From Mangrovimicrobium sp048323675 (lineage in GTDB: Bacteria > Pseudomonadota > Gammaproteobacteria > Pseudomonadales > Halieaceae), in the NCBI RefSeq assembly GCF_048323675.1, contig NZ_JBLWFK010000008.1, forward strand, positions 62,001-126,000: 64,000 nucleotides of DNA. Direction: 5' to 3'. Positions 54,890 through 64,000 of this stretch are shown here, piece after piece. The position numbers were made by a program, and so were the translations under genes. Under the pieces are notes generated by a model. That model did not search any database. It was not told where the DNA came from and worked only from the letters and a program-made list of their open reading frames with translations. Numbering within the stretch: the stretch's first letter is position 1; every line of letters starts with the position of its first letter.

Positions 54890-55721
54890 GCAGAGCGCCG
54901 GCTGGCCCACCCGCCTGATCCTCGCCGCGGGCTTCATCTTCCTCTATGCGCCGATCCTCGTGCTGATGATCTACTCCTTTAACGAGTCGCGCCTGGTCAC
55001 GGTATGGTCCGGATTTTCGACCCGGTGGTACGGGGAACTGCTGAACAACCAGCAGATTCTCGGCGCCGCCTGGATGAGCGTGCGCATCGCCTTCGTCAGC
55101 GCCACCTCGGCGCTGGTCTTCGGCACGCTGGCTTCGGTGGCGATCGTGCGTTTCGGCCGCTTTCGCGGCAAGACCCTGTTTACCGGGATGATCACCGCGC
55201 CGCTGGTGATGCCCGAAGTGATCACCGGGTTGTCGCTGCTGCTGCTGTTCGTGACCCTCGGCCAGTTGGTCGGCTGGCCCCAGGAGCGCGGCATGGCGAC
55301 CATCTGGATCGCCCACACCACCTTCAACATGGCCTACGTCTCGGTGGTGGTCTCGGCGCGCCTGCGCGAGTTCGATACCACCCTGGAAGAGGCCGCCATG
55401 GACCTCGGCGCCGGCCGCCTGGCGGTGTTCTTCCGCATCACCCTGCCGATCATTGCGCCGGCCCTGTTTTCCGGCTGGCTGCTCGCCTTTACCCTGTCGC
55501 TGGACGACCTGGTGATAGCCAGTTTCGTCTCCGGCCCCGGCTCGACGACACTGCCGATGGTGGTGTTTTCCAGCGTGCGGCGCGGTGTCAGCCCGGAAAT
55601 CAACGCGCTGGCCACGATTCTCGTCGGCCTGGTGGCGTCCGTCTCGCTGTTGAGCTGGTGGCTGATGCGCCGGCGCGAGACGCAGCGGCAGCGCGACATG
55701 CAACGCGCCGCCTTGCAGTAA
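54879..55721 (+). CDS. potI: Putrescine-type ABC transporter permease 2
   Basis: 280-aa permease of the PotC/PotI type with six predicted helices and the EAA-loop EEAAMDLGAGRLAVFFRITLP (about 171-191). It overlaps the first permease by 11 bp and precedes the binding-protein gene by 37 bp. Confidence 0.9.
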   Translation: MATEQSAGWPTRLILAAGFIFLYAPILVLMIYSFNESRLVTVWSGFSTRWYGELLNNQQILGAAWMSVRIAFVSATSALVFGTLASVAIVRFGRFRGKTLFTGMITAPLVMPEVITGLSLLLLFVTLGQLVGWPQERGMATIWIAHTTFNMAYVSVVVSARLREFDTTLEEAAMDLGAGRLAVFFRITLPIIAPALFSGWLLAFTLSLDDLVIASFVSGPGSTTLPMVVFSSVRRGVSPEINALATILVGLVASVSLLSWWLMRRRETQRQRDMQRAALQ

Positions 55722-55758
55722 ACTGTTTTCCTGTCACTCACAATCGGGAGGACCCTCC

Positions 55759-56856
55759 GTGAGAACCCTCGTTAAACTCGCAACCGCAGTCGCCATTGCC
55801 CTGGCTCCCACCCTTGGCAATGCCGAAGAAAAGGTACTCAACGTCTACAACTGGTCGGACTACATCGCCGAGGACACCCTGGCCAAATTCCAGGCCGAGA
55901 CCGGCATCAAGGTCACCTACGACGTTTTCGACAGCAACGAGGTGCTGGAGGCGAAACTGCTCTCCGGGCGCACCGGCTACGATATCGTGGTGCCGACCTC
56001 GACCTTCCTCGCCCGCCAGATCCGCGCCGGGGTGTTCCAGAAACTGGATCGCGCCAAGCTGCCCAACTACGGCAACCTGGATGCGGGCCTGATGGCAAAA
56101 CTCGCCGCCCTCGATCCGGACAACGCCTACGCGGTGCCCTACCTGTGGGGTACCACCGGCATCGGCATCAACGTGGACAAGGTCAAGGAACGGCTGGGTG
56201 CCGACTTCCCGCTGGACTCCTGGGACATGCTGTTCAAGCCCGAGATCGCGGCGAAACTCGCCGACTGCGGCGTCACCATGCTCGACGCCTACGACGAGAT
56301 GGTGCCGACGGTCCTCAACTACCTGGGTGAAGATCCCAAGTCCCAGGATGCGGGGTTGATCCAGGGCAAGGCAGCCGAGACGCTGCAGGCCATTCGCCCC
56401 TACGTGCGCTACTTCCACTCCTCGCAGTACATCAATGACCTGGCCAACGGCGACGTCTGTCTCTCGGTGGGCTGGTCCGGCGATATCCTGCAGGCGAAGA
56501 CCCGCGCCGAGGAGGCCGGCAACGGCGTCAATGTCGCGTATATCATCCCGAAAGAAGGCGCCGGCCTGTTCACCGACATGCTGGCGATTCCCACCGACGC
56601 CACGCACGTGGAAAACGCCCACACCTTCCTCAACTACCTGATGCGCCCCGACGTCATGGCGGAAATCACCAACTACGTCTGGTACGCCAACGCCATCCCC
56701 GCGTCAAAAACTGCTGTCGACGAGGCCATTGCCTCGGACCCCTCGATCTACCCCTCCGAGGAAGTGGCGGCCAAGCTGTTCACCTTCCCGGTCTACGAGC
56801 CGCGCGCCGACCGGGTCGGCACGCGTATGTGGACTGCGTTGAAGGCGGGGCGGTAA
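55759..56856 (+). CDS. potF: Polyamine ABC transporter periplasmic binding protein
   Basis: 365-aa PotF/PotD-type binding protein starting at GTG after GGGAGGA. The signal peptide is about 1-22 (ALAPTLGNA). The mature start NVYNWSDYIAEDTLAKFQ and PYLWGTTGIGINVDKV match the family; PotF rather than PotD is favoured by the operon order and the overall match, giving putrescine as the likely ligand. Two REP-like hairpins follow. Confidence 0.9.
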   Translation: MRTLVKLATAVAIALAPTLGNAEEKVLNVYNWSDYIAEDTLAKFQAETGIKVTYDVFDSNEVLEAKLLSGRTGYDIVVPTSTFLARQIRAGVFQKLDRAKLPNYGNLDAGLMAKLAALDPDNAYAVPYLWGTTGIGINVDKVKERLGADFPLDSWDMLFKPEIAAKLADCGVTMLDAYDEMVPTVLNYLGEDPKSQDAGLIQGKAAETLQAIRPYVRYFHSSQYINDLANGDVCLSVGWSGDILQAKTRAEEAGNGVNVAYIIPKEGAGLFTDMLAIPTDATHVENAHTFLNYLMRPDVMAEITNYVWYANAIPASKTAVDEAIASDPSIYPSEEVAAKLFTFPVYEPRADRVGTRMWTALKAGR

Positions 56857-56879
56857 CTTCCTGACGGGGCCCACCGGAC

Positions 56880-56906
56880 GGGGCCAGAGTCAAAGACTCT
56901 GGCCCC
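56880..56906. repeat. REP-like palindromic repeat, copy F
   Basis: GGGGCCAGAGTC, loop AAA, and the exact complement form a 12-bp perfect hairpin 24 nt after the potF stop. One base differs from the family core (CC for TC). Confidence 0.8.
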
Positions 56907-56962
56907 ATTAGTCGCTCCGCCTCCACCTCACTTCGATTCAGGGTTAGTGGTACGCACGGAAT

Positions 56963-56989
56963 GGGGTCAGAGTCGTTGACTCTGACCCC
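56963..56989. repeat. REP-like palindromic repeat, copy G
   Basis: GGGGTCAGAGTC, loop GTT, and the exact complement form a 12-bp perfect hairpin 28 nt before the P450 stop. With copy F it gives two hairpins between the converging potF and P450 genes. Confidence 0.85.
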
Positions 56990-57016
56990 GTTGGTCACTC
57001 CGACTCCGACTTTTCT

Positions 57017-58261
57017 TTATTCCGTATCGAACTCGATCGGCAGGCCGCGCAGGCCCCAGGTTCCGGGGAACGGCCGGTAGCCCAGTGGACCGGGTGAGCG
57101 CGGATTGCGCATGCGCCGGGCGATTTCGTGCAGGCCCTCGTGGATCTGGAAGCGGGCGATGTACTGCCCGAGGCAGATATGTGGCCCCAGGCCAAAGGCG
57201 ATATGCCGGTGCTGCGTCTCGCGCTCCGGGTTGAAGCGGTCCGCATCCGCAGCGTAGCGCTCGTCCCGGGTGGCCACGCTCAGCGGGAACCAGACAATCG
57301 AATCTTTCTCCAGCACCACGCCGCGGTAGGCAATATCCCGGTTCAGCACCCGCTGGTTGGAGGTCGTGCTGTGGAAGCGGAAGGTCTCCTCGACCACCTT
57401 GCGCGCATAGTCGTAATCCTGCGCGCAACGCTGGTACATCTCCGGCCGGCTCAGCAGTTCCCAGAAGGTGAGCGTGAGCATGTTTTTCGAGGTGTCGTAG
57501 CCGGCGACAAACAGGAAGATCAGCAGATCGGCCAGTTCCCGGTCGCTGAGTTCACCCCGCGCATTGGTTTCCAGCAGCAGGTCCAGCAGGTCCGGCTCCC
57601 GAGCCCCGCCCGGGCTGGCGCGGCGTTCGGCAATCAGTTCGTCGGCGAATTTCTCCATGGTGATGACACCTTCCTGCATCGCCGGCAGCCAGCGTTTGTC
57701 CATGCTGGTGGACAGGCCGATCGCCTCCATGGCGTCGCGCAGCCCGGGGATGACAGCGGGAGAGGCGCCGATCAACCGGCACATCACCGTGATCGGGAAC
57801 CAGGACGCGAACTCCTCGAAATCGAAAGCGCCCCTGGGCAGCCACTCGTCGAGCAACTCGCCGATCACCTCGCGCATCAACTCGCGCTTTTCGTTGGCCC
57901 GCCGCGGCGTAAAGGACGGCGCCAGCACGTCGCGCAGGCGCTGGTGCGGCGGCCCGGAGATACTCAGCATGTGGCGCTCCTGGAAATTGCCCCAGGGGGT
58001 ACCTTTCGCGTCCATGATCTCGACGATGCCGTCGTACATCATGCGCATGTCGTCTTCCCTGGCGAACAGGTCGCGCATCGCCTGGTAATCGGTGACCACG
58101 TAGCCGAGGGGCCAGCGGGCGAGCCAGGGATGCTGCGCCCGCGCCCGGGCGAAGTGGGGGAAGGGGTCCACGGAAAACGCGTCCTCGTCCATCGCCAGCC
58201 AGGGCAGTTCCAGGCTGGCCCCCGCTTGCAGCGTCGTCTCCTGTTCCGTCTGTTCGGGCAT
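57017..58261 (-). CDS. Cytochrome P450
   Basis: 414-aa soluble bacterial P450. The oxygen-activation motif is AGYDTSKN in the I-helix, EETFR is the ExxR motif, and FGLGPHICLG (about 355-364) holds the haem-thiolate Cys. ATG 58261 starts 5 bp after the LLM monooxygenase stop and has GGAG upstream; a frame running further up into that gene is rejected. It needs a ferredoxin and reductase not found here. Substrate is likely a hydrophobic compound such as a terpenoid. Confidence 0.92.
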   Translation of the reverse strand: MPEQTEQETTLQAGASLELPWLAMDEDAFSVDPFPHFARARAQHPWLARWPLGYVVTDYQAMRDLFAREDDMRMMYDGIVEIMDAKGTPWGNFQERHMLSISGPPHQRLRDVLAPSFTPRRANEKRELMREVIGELLDEWLPRGAFDFEEFASWFPITVMCRLIGASPAVIPGLRDAMEAIGLSTSMDKRWLPAMQEGVITMEKFADELIAERRASPGGAREPDLLDLLLETNARGELSDRELADLLIFLFVAGYDTSKNMLTLTFWELLSRPEMYQRCAQDYDYARKVVEETFRFHSTTSNQRVLNRDIAYRGVVLEKDSIVWFPLSVATRDERYAADADRFNPERETQHRHIAFGLGPHICLGQYIARFQIHEGLHEIARRMRNPRSPGPLGYRPFPGTWGLRGLPIEFDTE

Positions 58262-58266
58262 CGCGC

Positions 58267-59415
58267 TCACTCCGCCTTGCGACCGGTCTGCTCTTCCCAC
58301 TTCCTGAAGGCCGCGTCGGCACCTTTCTGCCGCTCGGACTCGAGGCGATCGATGGCGTTGCCGAGGTCGTCGTAGGAGTCCTGCCGATTGCGGTTGGTGC
58401 CCGCGAAATGGGGCATGACGAAGCGGGCGTAAAGCTCGTAACTCTTGCGGGTCTCCTCCCAGTCCGCCCAGTTGTGCGCCTGCAGCAGGACCACACCGAA
58501 CTCGCCCTGCTTGGCCTGCAGCTTCTCGATCATGGCGATTGCATCCGCCGGGGTACCGATCACCGCCCGGCCCGAATTGACCAGGGTGTCCACCGGGTCG
58601 CCACTGGACATGCCGCGCATGCCCGCCGGCGCCACGCGGTCGAAGTATTCCACCCACCGGGACAGGCCGTACTCCACGTCCCGGCGCGCCTGTTCGCGGG
58701 AATTCGCCAGGTGCATCGGCACCACCAGGCGCAATTTCTGCGGGTCCATGGTCTTGCCGTGTTCGGCGGCGATCTGCCGGGCTATTTTCCAGTTCTCGTC
58801 CAGCACATCGAAGCCCGCGCTCTCGGTCGCCGCGACGCAGAGCATACCGAAACCGTGTTTGCCCGCCAGCATACCGCCGGAGGGCGTCACCGCGCTGGCG
58901 CAGGCAATTTCCGGGTGCGGCTGGGTATAGGGCAGGATGTGGGCGCGGGCCTTGTTCAGCTTGTACCAGGAAGTCTCGTGGGTCACTTCCTCGCCCATCA
59001 GCAGCGGTACGAGGATCTCCGCCACTTCGGTCAGTTTTTCCCGCAGGCTTTTCACCTCCACACCGATCATGTCGGCATCGGTGGGCAGCAGGCCGGGCCC
59101 AATGCCGAACATCGTGCGGCCCAAGGTCATGTGGTCGAGTTGGAGTATGCGGTTCACCACCATCAGCGGGTTGTGGTAGGGCATGGAGACGACGCCGGTG
59201 CCCAGGCGGATGCGACTGGTGCGCTCGGCGGCCGCGGCGATCATCAGTTCCGGCGAACAGATGGTTTCCCAGCCGGTGGAGTGGTGTTCACCGAACCAGG
59301 CTTCGGCGAAACCCAGCTTCTCGACCCATTCGACGATCTCGACATCGCGGCGCAGGGCGATGGTGGGGCTTTCAGTGACATCGTGATAGGGCGCTATAAA
59401 CAAGCCGTGCCGCAC
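58267..59415 (-). CDS. LLM-class flavin-dependent monooxygenase
   Basis: 382-aa bacterial-luciferase-like oxygenase. Typical blocks are LGFAEAWFGEHHS (about 35-47), SRIRLGTGVVSMPYHNP and ERTS. It resembles limonene or alkanal monooxygenases of the LimB type in length and N-terminus, but the substrate is not defined. It needs reduced flavin from a separate reductase. It is cotranscribed with the P450. Confidence 0.85.
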   Translation of the reverse strand: MRHGLFIAPYHDVTESPTIALRRDVEIVEWVEKLGFAEAWFGEHHSTGWETICSPELMIAAAAERTSRIRLGTGVVSMPYHNPLMVVNRILQLDHMTLGRTMFGIGPGLLPTDADMIGVEVKSLREKLTEVAEILVPLLMGEEVTHETSWYKLNKARAHILPYTQPHPEIACASAVTPSGGMLAGKHGFGMLCVAATESAGFDVLDENWKIARQIAAEHGKTMDPQKLRLVVPMHLANSREQARRDVEYGLSRWVEYFDRVAPAGMRGMSSGDPVDTLVNSGRAVIGTPADAIAMIEKLQAKQGEFGVVLLQAHNWADWEETRKSYELYARFVMPHFAGTNRNRQDSYDDLGNAIDRLESERQKGADAAFRKWEEQTGRKAE

Positions 59416-59597
59416 GGTGGATTCCTTTTATGCCGACCGGCGGGCCCGCACGCACTATCCGCGGGGCCTGCTGGTACCTGTTATGTTTTTGGTCAGTGCA
59501 GCTTCGATCGCGGGGGTCGGGATCGGAGCGGGAATTATAAAATTATACTTTGTAGTTTCTGCATTACAACCGCCCTGGTCTGGGGCGGGGGAAAAGG

Positions 59598-59657
59598 GTT
59601 TAAAAGAAAAAAGGGGGCAGGGTCACGACTCTGACCCCTTTTTTCTTTTAAACCCCT
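59598..59657. repeat. REP-like palindromic repeat, copy H (terminator-like)
   Basis: 29-bp arms (59598-59626 and 59629-59657, 2 mismatches) carry GACTCTGACCCC in the right arm followed by a T-run, with a matching A-run in the left arm. It lies 19 nt after the RND pump stop and could terminate transcription in both directions. Confidence 0.85.
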
Positions 59658-59675
59658 GCTTACTGCTCCCTCTCC

Positions 59676-62600
59676 CTACTCCGGCGGCAGGGTGCGACCG
59701 CCGTGGAATTTCTCCCGCAGGGTCTGCACCAGCTTGAAGAAAACCGGGACCAGGATCGTGCCGCCCACCGACGCCATCAGGGTACCGCCGAAAATCGCCA
59801 GGCCCAGCGATACCCGGCTGGCAGCGCCGGCGCCGGAGGCGATCACCAGCGGGAATACCCCGACCACGAAAGAGAGCCCGGTCATCATCACCGGGCGGAA
59901 GCGCAGCCGCGCGGCCTCCACGGTCGCCGCCTGCAGGTCCATGGCATCGTTTTCCCGCAGTGACTTGGCGAACTCGACGATCAGGATGGCGACCTTGGCC
60001 GCCAGGCCCACCAGCAGCACCATACCAATCTGCCCGTAGAGGCTGAGCGGTTCGCCGCCTATCGCCAGCGCCAGCAGCGCACCGAGTATAGCCACCGGCA
60101 CCGAGAGGATGATCGCGATCGGCATGCTGAAGGACTCGTAGAGCGCCGCCAGGAACAGGAAGGTGAAGACCAGTGAAAGGCCGAGGGCGATGGGTGCCAG
60201 GTTGCCGGATTTGCGCTCCTCGAAACTGGAATCGGTCCAGTCGAACTTGAAGCCCGGCAACAGGGTACTGGCCGAGACCTCCTCCAGCGCGTCCATTGCC
60301 TGCCCGGAGCTGTAGCCCGGCGCCGGCTGGCCGTTGACGACGGCCGAGTCGTAGGTGTTATAGCGGTAGAGGACGTCTGCCCCCTGCACCGCGCGGGTCG
60401 ACACCAGCGCGGACAGCGCGACCATTTCCCCGCCCTTGCCGGGCACGTAGAGATTGCCGAGATCGGCCTCGTCCTGCCGGTACTCCGCCTCGGCCTGGGC
60501 CATTACCCGGTAGGTCTTGCCGAAGAGGTTGAAATCGTTGATGTAGAAGCCGCCGAGCTGGGTCTGCAGGGTGAGGAAGATATCGCTCACCGAAACGCCC
60601 AGCGCCTTGGCCCGCACCCGGTCCACCTCCAGCCAGATCTGCGGGTAGTCCGCGCGGAAGGTGGAGAAGGCGCCGGCGATTTCCGGCCGCGCATTGGCCT
60701 CGCGCAGGAGTGTGGTCTTCATCTCCGCCATCGCACTCGCGCCGCGGGCCTGGGTGTCCTCGAGCACGTAGGAGAAACCGGCCACCGCGCCGAGGCCCGG
60801 AATCGCCGGGGCGCCGAACACCACGGCCTGGGCCTCGCCGAGCGCGGCGATCTCCGCCTGGTACTTCTTCTGCAGCGCGAACTGGTGCATGGCCGGGGAT
60901 TTGCGCTCACTCCAGGGTTTGAGCTTGACGATCAGCATGCCGGCGTTGGACTGCAGCGCGGCGTTGAGCAGGCTGTAGCCGTTGACGGTGAGTACCCGTT
61001 CCACCGCCGGGTCGTCCGCCACCAGCTGGTAGATCCGGTCCATCACCTCCCCGGTGCGGTTGAGGGAGGAGGCCGCGGGCAACTGCACATCCACCATGAA
61101 GAAGCCCTTGTCTTCCTGGGGAATGAAACTCGACGGCACCACCCGGTAGAGCAGGTAGAGGGCCACGAACAGGCCGGCGATCAGCACGCAACTCAGGGCC
61201 AGGTGCCGGGCAAGGAAAGCGACCAGCGCCACATAGCCCCGGGAAACCAGCGCAAAGCCCGCGTTGAATACCCGGATCACCGGGTTGGGCTTGTGCTCGC
61301 CGGACTTCATGAAGATGACACACAGAGCCGGGCTGAGGCTGAGGGCGTTGATGGCGGAAATCACTACCGACACCACCAGCGTGGCGCCGAACTGGGCGAA
61401 CATCTGCCCGGTGATGCCCGGCAGCAGCATGGTCGGCGCGAACACCGCCGCCAGCACCAGGGAGGTCGCCACGATGGGGGCGGCCACCTGCTGCATGGCT
61501 TTCTCGGTGGCCGCGCGCGGCTCGAGGTGCTCGTCGTGCATCAGCCGCTCGACGTTTTCCACCACCAGTATGGCGTCGTCGACCACCACGCCGATGGACA
61601 GGATCATCGCGAACAGGGTCACTGTGTTGATGGTCATGCCAAAAGCGTGCAGCACCGCGAGCGTACCGATGATCGCCACCGGAACCGCGATGGTCGGCAC
61701 CAGGGTGGCGCGCAGGTTGCCGAGGAAGAGGTAGGTCACCAGGATCACCAGCACCATGGTGAACACCAGGGTCAGCAGGGTTTCCTCCAGCGAGGCCTCG
61801 ATGAACAGCGTGGTGTCGTGGCCGATGGCGTAGTCGAGGCCCTCGGGGAAGTAGGCCTTCAATTCCTCCATGCGCTCGCGCACCTGTTCCGCGGTTTCCA
61901 GCGCGTTGGCCTCGGAGAGCTTGTACACCGCCAGCACCACCCCCGGCTGGTTGTTGTACTCGCCGTAGCCGACATAGGCCTGGGCGCCGAGTTCCAGCCG
62001 CGCCACATCCGCCAGCCGCAACTGGGAACCCTGTTCGTCACTGCGCAGGATGATATTGCCGAATTCCTCGACGCTGGACAGCCGGCCCTGGGTCTTCAAC
62101 ACGTACTGGAACTGGGTGGAATCCGGATTGGGCGGCCCGCCGAGCTGGCCGACGGCGGCCTGCACGTTCTGCTCCTTCACCGCCGCCAGCACCTGGTCGA
62201 CGCTGATCTGGTGGGCGTTGAGCTTGAGCGGGTCGAGCCAGATGCGCATGCCGTAGTCCAGCGCGCCGATAATACTGGCCTCGCTAACCCCGGGGATGCG
62301 CGCCAGCTCGCCGGTGACATTGAGGCTGGCATAGTTGGACAGGAAGATGCCGTCAAAGCGCCCGTCCGGCGACAGCAGGTTCACCACCATCAGCATGTCC
62401 GGCGAGCGCTTCTTGACCCGCACCCCGCGCTGGCGCACTTCCGCGGGCAGCCGCGGCTCGGCCAGGGCGACCCGGTTCTGCACGTCCACCTGGGCCATGG
62501 AGGGGTCGGTGTCTATATCGAAGGTTATCGTCAGGGTGTAGCTGCCATCGCTGGCGGCCTTCGAAGACATGTAGACCATGCCCTCGGCGCCGTTCACTTC

Positions 62601-62804
62601 GTCCTCGATGGGGGCGGCCACGGCTTCCTTCACCGTCTCGGCACTGGCGCCCGGATAATTGGCGCGGACCACCACCTTGGGCGCGGAAATATCCGGGTAC
62701 TGGTCGATCGGCATCACCAGCCCGGCGAGCACCCCGAGCAGGGTAATCAGGGCGGAGATGACCAGGGCGAAGCGCGGCCGGCGGATGAAAAAACTGGGAC
62801 TCAT
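59676..62804 (-). CDS. RND efflux pump inner-membrane transporter
   Basis: 1042-aa AcrB/MexF-type hydrophobe/amphiphile exporter. Twelve membrane helices and two large periplasmic loops are expected from length; the proton-relay Asp pair is in VVDDAILVVENVERLM (about 407). It extrudes drugs or hydrophobic compounds using the proton gradient. It follows the adaptor gene by 34 bp. No outer-membrane channel gene is seen within the window. Confidence 0.95.
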   Translation of the reverse strand: MSPSFFIRRPRFALVISALITLLGVLAGLVMPIDQYPDISAPKVVVRANYPGASAETVKEAVAAPIEDEVNGAEGMVYMSSKAASDGSYTLTITFDIDTDPSMAQVDVQNRVALAEPRLPAEVRQRGVRVKKRSPDMLMVVNLLSPDGRFDGIFLSNYASLNVTGELARIPGVSEASIIGALDYGMRIWLDPLKLNAHQISVDQVLAAVKEQNVQAAVGQLGGPPNPDSTQFQYVLKTQGRLSSVEEFGNIILRSDEQGSQLRLADVARLELGAQAYVGYGEYNNQPGVVLAVYKLSEANALETAEQVRERMEELKAYFPEGLDYAIGHDTTLFIEASLEETLLTLVFTMVLVILVTYLFLGNLRATLVPTIAVPVAIIGTLAVLHAFGMTINTVTLFAMILSIGVVVDDAILVVENVERLMHDEHLEPRAATEKAMQQVAAPIVATSLVLAAVFAPTMLLPGITGQMFAQFGATLVVSVVISAINALSLSPALCVIFMKSGEHKPNPVIRVFNAGFALVSRGYVALVAFLARHLALSCVLIAGLFVALYLLYRVVPSSFIPQEDKGFFMVDVQLPAASSLNRTGEVMDRIYQLVADDPAVERVLTVNGYSLLNAALQSNAGMLIVKLKPWSERKSPAMHQFALQKKYQAEIAALGEAQAVVFGAPAIPGLGAVAGFSYVLEDTQARGASAMAEMKTTLLREANARPEIAGAFSTFRADYPQIWLEVDRVRAKALGVSVSDIFLTLQTQLGGFYINDFNLFGKTYRVMAQAEAEYRQDEADLGNLYVPGKGGEMVALSALVSTRAVQGADVLYRYNTYDSAVVNGQPAPGYSSGQAMDALEEVSASTLLPGFKFDWTDSSFEERKSGNLAPIALGLSLVFTFLFLAALYESFSMPIAIILSVPVAILGALLALAIGGEPLSLYGQIGMVLLVGLAAKVAILIVEFAKSLRENDAMDLQAATVEAARLRFRPVMMTGLSFVVGVFPLVIASGAGAASRVSLGLAIFGGTLMASVGGTILVPVFFKLVQTLREKFHGGRTLPPE

Positions 62805-62838
62805 GGGTGTGGCCTCAATCCAGTGTCACGGGATGTGC

Positions 62839-63987
62839 TCACTGCGTGTCGTCGACAATCCGGACCCGCGTCCCCGGGGCCAGGCGATCGGCGCCGCGCA
62901 CCACCACCCGGTCGCCTTCCTCCAGCCCCTTGTAAACCGACCAGTCGGCGCCGTCGCGGATACCCACCTCGATATTGCGCCGCACGAGGACGCCGTCGTC
63001 GCCGACCGCAATCACGTAGTGGCCCTGCTGGTCCTGTAACACCGCGCGCTGGGGGACGAACACAGCGGTGACTGCCTCGATCGCCTCACCCCTGACAATC
63101 ACGTTCTGTCCGGGCAGCAGGATCTGGTCGGGGTTGGGAAACAGGGTCCGGCCGACGATCATCCCCGGGGCAGCCTTGGCGCTGTGGTCCCAGGACTGGA
63201 ACTTGCCGCTGTAGGGGTATTCCTCGCCGCCCGTGAGCTGGATACTGACCTTGAGTTCGGGCACATCGACGCCCTCGGCGTCGAGCTTTTTGCGCAGCAG
63301 GACAAAGTGGTTGTACTTGCCCTGTTCGACCGCACCGTCGACATACATCGGGTCCAGTTGCACCAGTTCGAACAGCGGGTTGACCGAAAGCGGTCCCACC
63401 AGGTCCCCCACCGCGTGGCCGGGAGGGCTGATGCGGCCGCTGAAGGGGGCGACAATGCGGGTGCGGTCGAGATTCAGCTGGGCCTTCTGCAGTGCCGCCT
63501 CGGCCTCGGATACCGCCGCCCCGGCGCTGCTGAAGCTGGCCTTGGCCTGGTCGTAGTCCAGCTCGGAAATAAAGCCGTCAGGTTTCAGTTCCTCGGCCCG
63601 CTTCCAGTTGGCCACCGCCTGGGTACTGGCTGCCTGGGCGGACTCCAGCTGGGCTTTGGCGGCGGCGAGTGATGCCTCGAAACTGGCGGGATCGAGTTCG
63701 ACCAGCAGCTGTCCTTCCGCCACCTGTTCACCCCCGGCGAAGTGGTTGGCAAGCAGGCGTGCCTGCACCTGCGGCTTGACCCGGGCGGACTGGTAGGCCG
63801 CAGTAATACCGGTAAGCTCGAAGGTGGGGTTCACCGTGCGGGTTGCGACCGTGCCGACCTGGTCGGCGGCAAGGACCACCGCCGTGTCGGCCGAGGGACC
63901 TGCCGTTTTCTCCTGCGAGCCGCGGTCACAGCCGGCGATAGCCAGCGGCAAAAGCATTGCCACCGTTACGATTTTCCAGTTGTGCAT
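62839..63987 (-). CDS. RND efflux periplasmic adaptor (membrane fusion) lipoprotein
   Basis: 382-aa AcrA/MexE-type adaptor. The N-terminus has the lipobox IAGC (Cys about 20). The order is lipoyl half, coiled-coil hairpin (about 90-155, rich in Ala/Glu), lipoyl half, then beta-barrel and membrane-proximal domains ending LAPGTRVRIVDD. The ATG at 63987 has AGGGGG upstream; a TTG at 63990 is rejected. It is the first gene of the pump operon and starts at the right window edge. Confidence 0.93.
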   Translation of the reverse strand: MHNWKIVTVAMLLPLAIAGCDRGSQEKTAGPSADTAVVLAADQVGTVATRTVNPTFELTGITAAYQSARVKPQVQARLLANHFAGGEQVAEGQLLVELDPASFEASLAAAKAQLESAQAASTQAVANWKRAEELKPDGFISELDYDQAKASFSSAGAAVSEAEAALQKAQLNLDRTRIVAPFSGRISPPGHAVGDLVGPLSVNPLFELVQLDPMYVDGAVEQGKYNHFVLLRKKLDAEGVDVPELKVSIQLTGGEEYPYSGKFQSWDHSAKAAPGMIVGRTLFPNPDQILLPGQNVIVRGEAIEAVTAVFVPQRAVLQDQQGHYVIAVGDDGVLVRRNIEVGIRDGADWSVYKGLEEGDRVVVRGADRLAPGTRVRIVDDTQ

Positions 63988-64000
63988 CAAACCCCCTGGG

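Noticed and set aside
60885..63071. 728-codon plus-strand open frame across the RND genes
   Set aside because: It spans two well-supported minus-strand genes and is rich in His/Arg/Gly/Gln as expected for an antisense shadow.

Overview
The window is a gene-dense, GC-rich stretch with short intergenic gaps, Shine-Dalgarno starts, RND and polyamine ABC transport, and many Rieske oxygenase, CoA-ester and flavin-dependent catabolic genes. This fits a marine aerobic gammaproteobacterium of the Halieaceae/Spongiibacteraceae type. The assignment is inferred from gene content; no rRNA or other taxonomic marker is present. No tRNA, rRNA, CRISPR array, prophage or transposase gene was seen.

Positions 1-23 kb form a catabolic region. 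A cut-off Rieske oxygenase alpha subunit is followed by two tandem thiamine-diphosphate (ThDP) enzymes, an aldehyde dehydrogenase and an acyl-CoA synthetase. Together these could decarboxylate a 2-oxo acid (or cleave a C-C bond), oxidise the resulting aldehyde and activate the acid with CoA. Next come an AlkB-like dioxygenase, a KstD/fumarate-reductase-type flavoprotein, SnoaL-like proteins, an SDR and an alpha/beta hydrolase. On the minus strand are a second Rieske oxygenase with a SnoaL-like partner and an AraC regulator, then a TetR regulator (plus strand), enoyl-CoA hydratase, acyl-CoA dehydrogenase and CaiB/BaiF CoA-transferase genes, a third Rieske oxygenase, and a GntR/UTRA regulator. 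The likely substrate class is a terpenoid, steroid or aromatic acid.

Positions 23-30 kb hold a SulP transporter/beta-carbonic anhydrase pair diverging from an OxyR-like LysR regulator, then acetoacetyl-CoA synthetase, a small secreted protein and a decayed copy of the synthetase 3' end. Positions 30-35.5 kb hold a very large di-haem cytochrome c peroxidase-like protein, a LuxR-type response regulator with Glu in place of the phospho-acceptor Asp, and an AraC regulator. Positions 36-39 kb carry an SDR/zinc-type ADH/metallo-beta-lactamase operon. Positions 39-44 kb carry a lipase-like hydrolase and an overlapping operon of a phospholipase D lipoprotein and two LssY_C-like paralogues. Positions 44-50 kb hold a DMT permease and a sulfatase/GH3 glycosidase pair with a divergent AraC regulator. 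Positions 50-52.7 kb hold a sulfotransferase/glycosyltransferase-like/2OG-oxygenase operon. Positions 52.8-56.9 kb hold a putrescine-type ABC transporter (potGHIF order). The window ends with an LLM flavin monooxygenase/P450 pair and an RND efflux adaptor/pump.

Two families of intergenic palindromic repeats run through the window. Three copies of a 118-119 bp element consist of an outer 30-bp stem enclosing two hairpins; the core is nearly constant, but the outer stems differ between copies with the base pairing kept. A second, REP-like family is built on GGGGTCAGAG(C/T)C and has at least eight copies, often as near-perfect hairpins between genes. These repeats, the altered cofactor motifs of the tandem ThDP enzymes, and a TAGGAA-N3-TTCCTA motif shared by the peroxidase and response-regulator promoters are the least explained features here.
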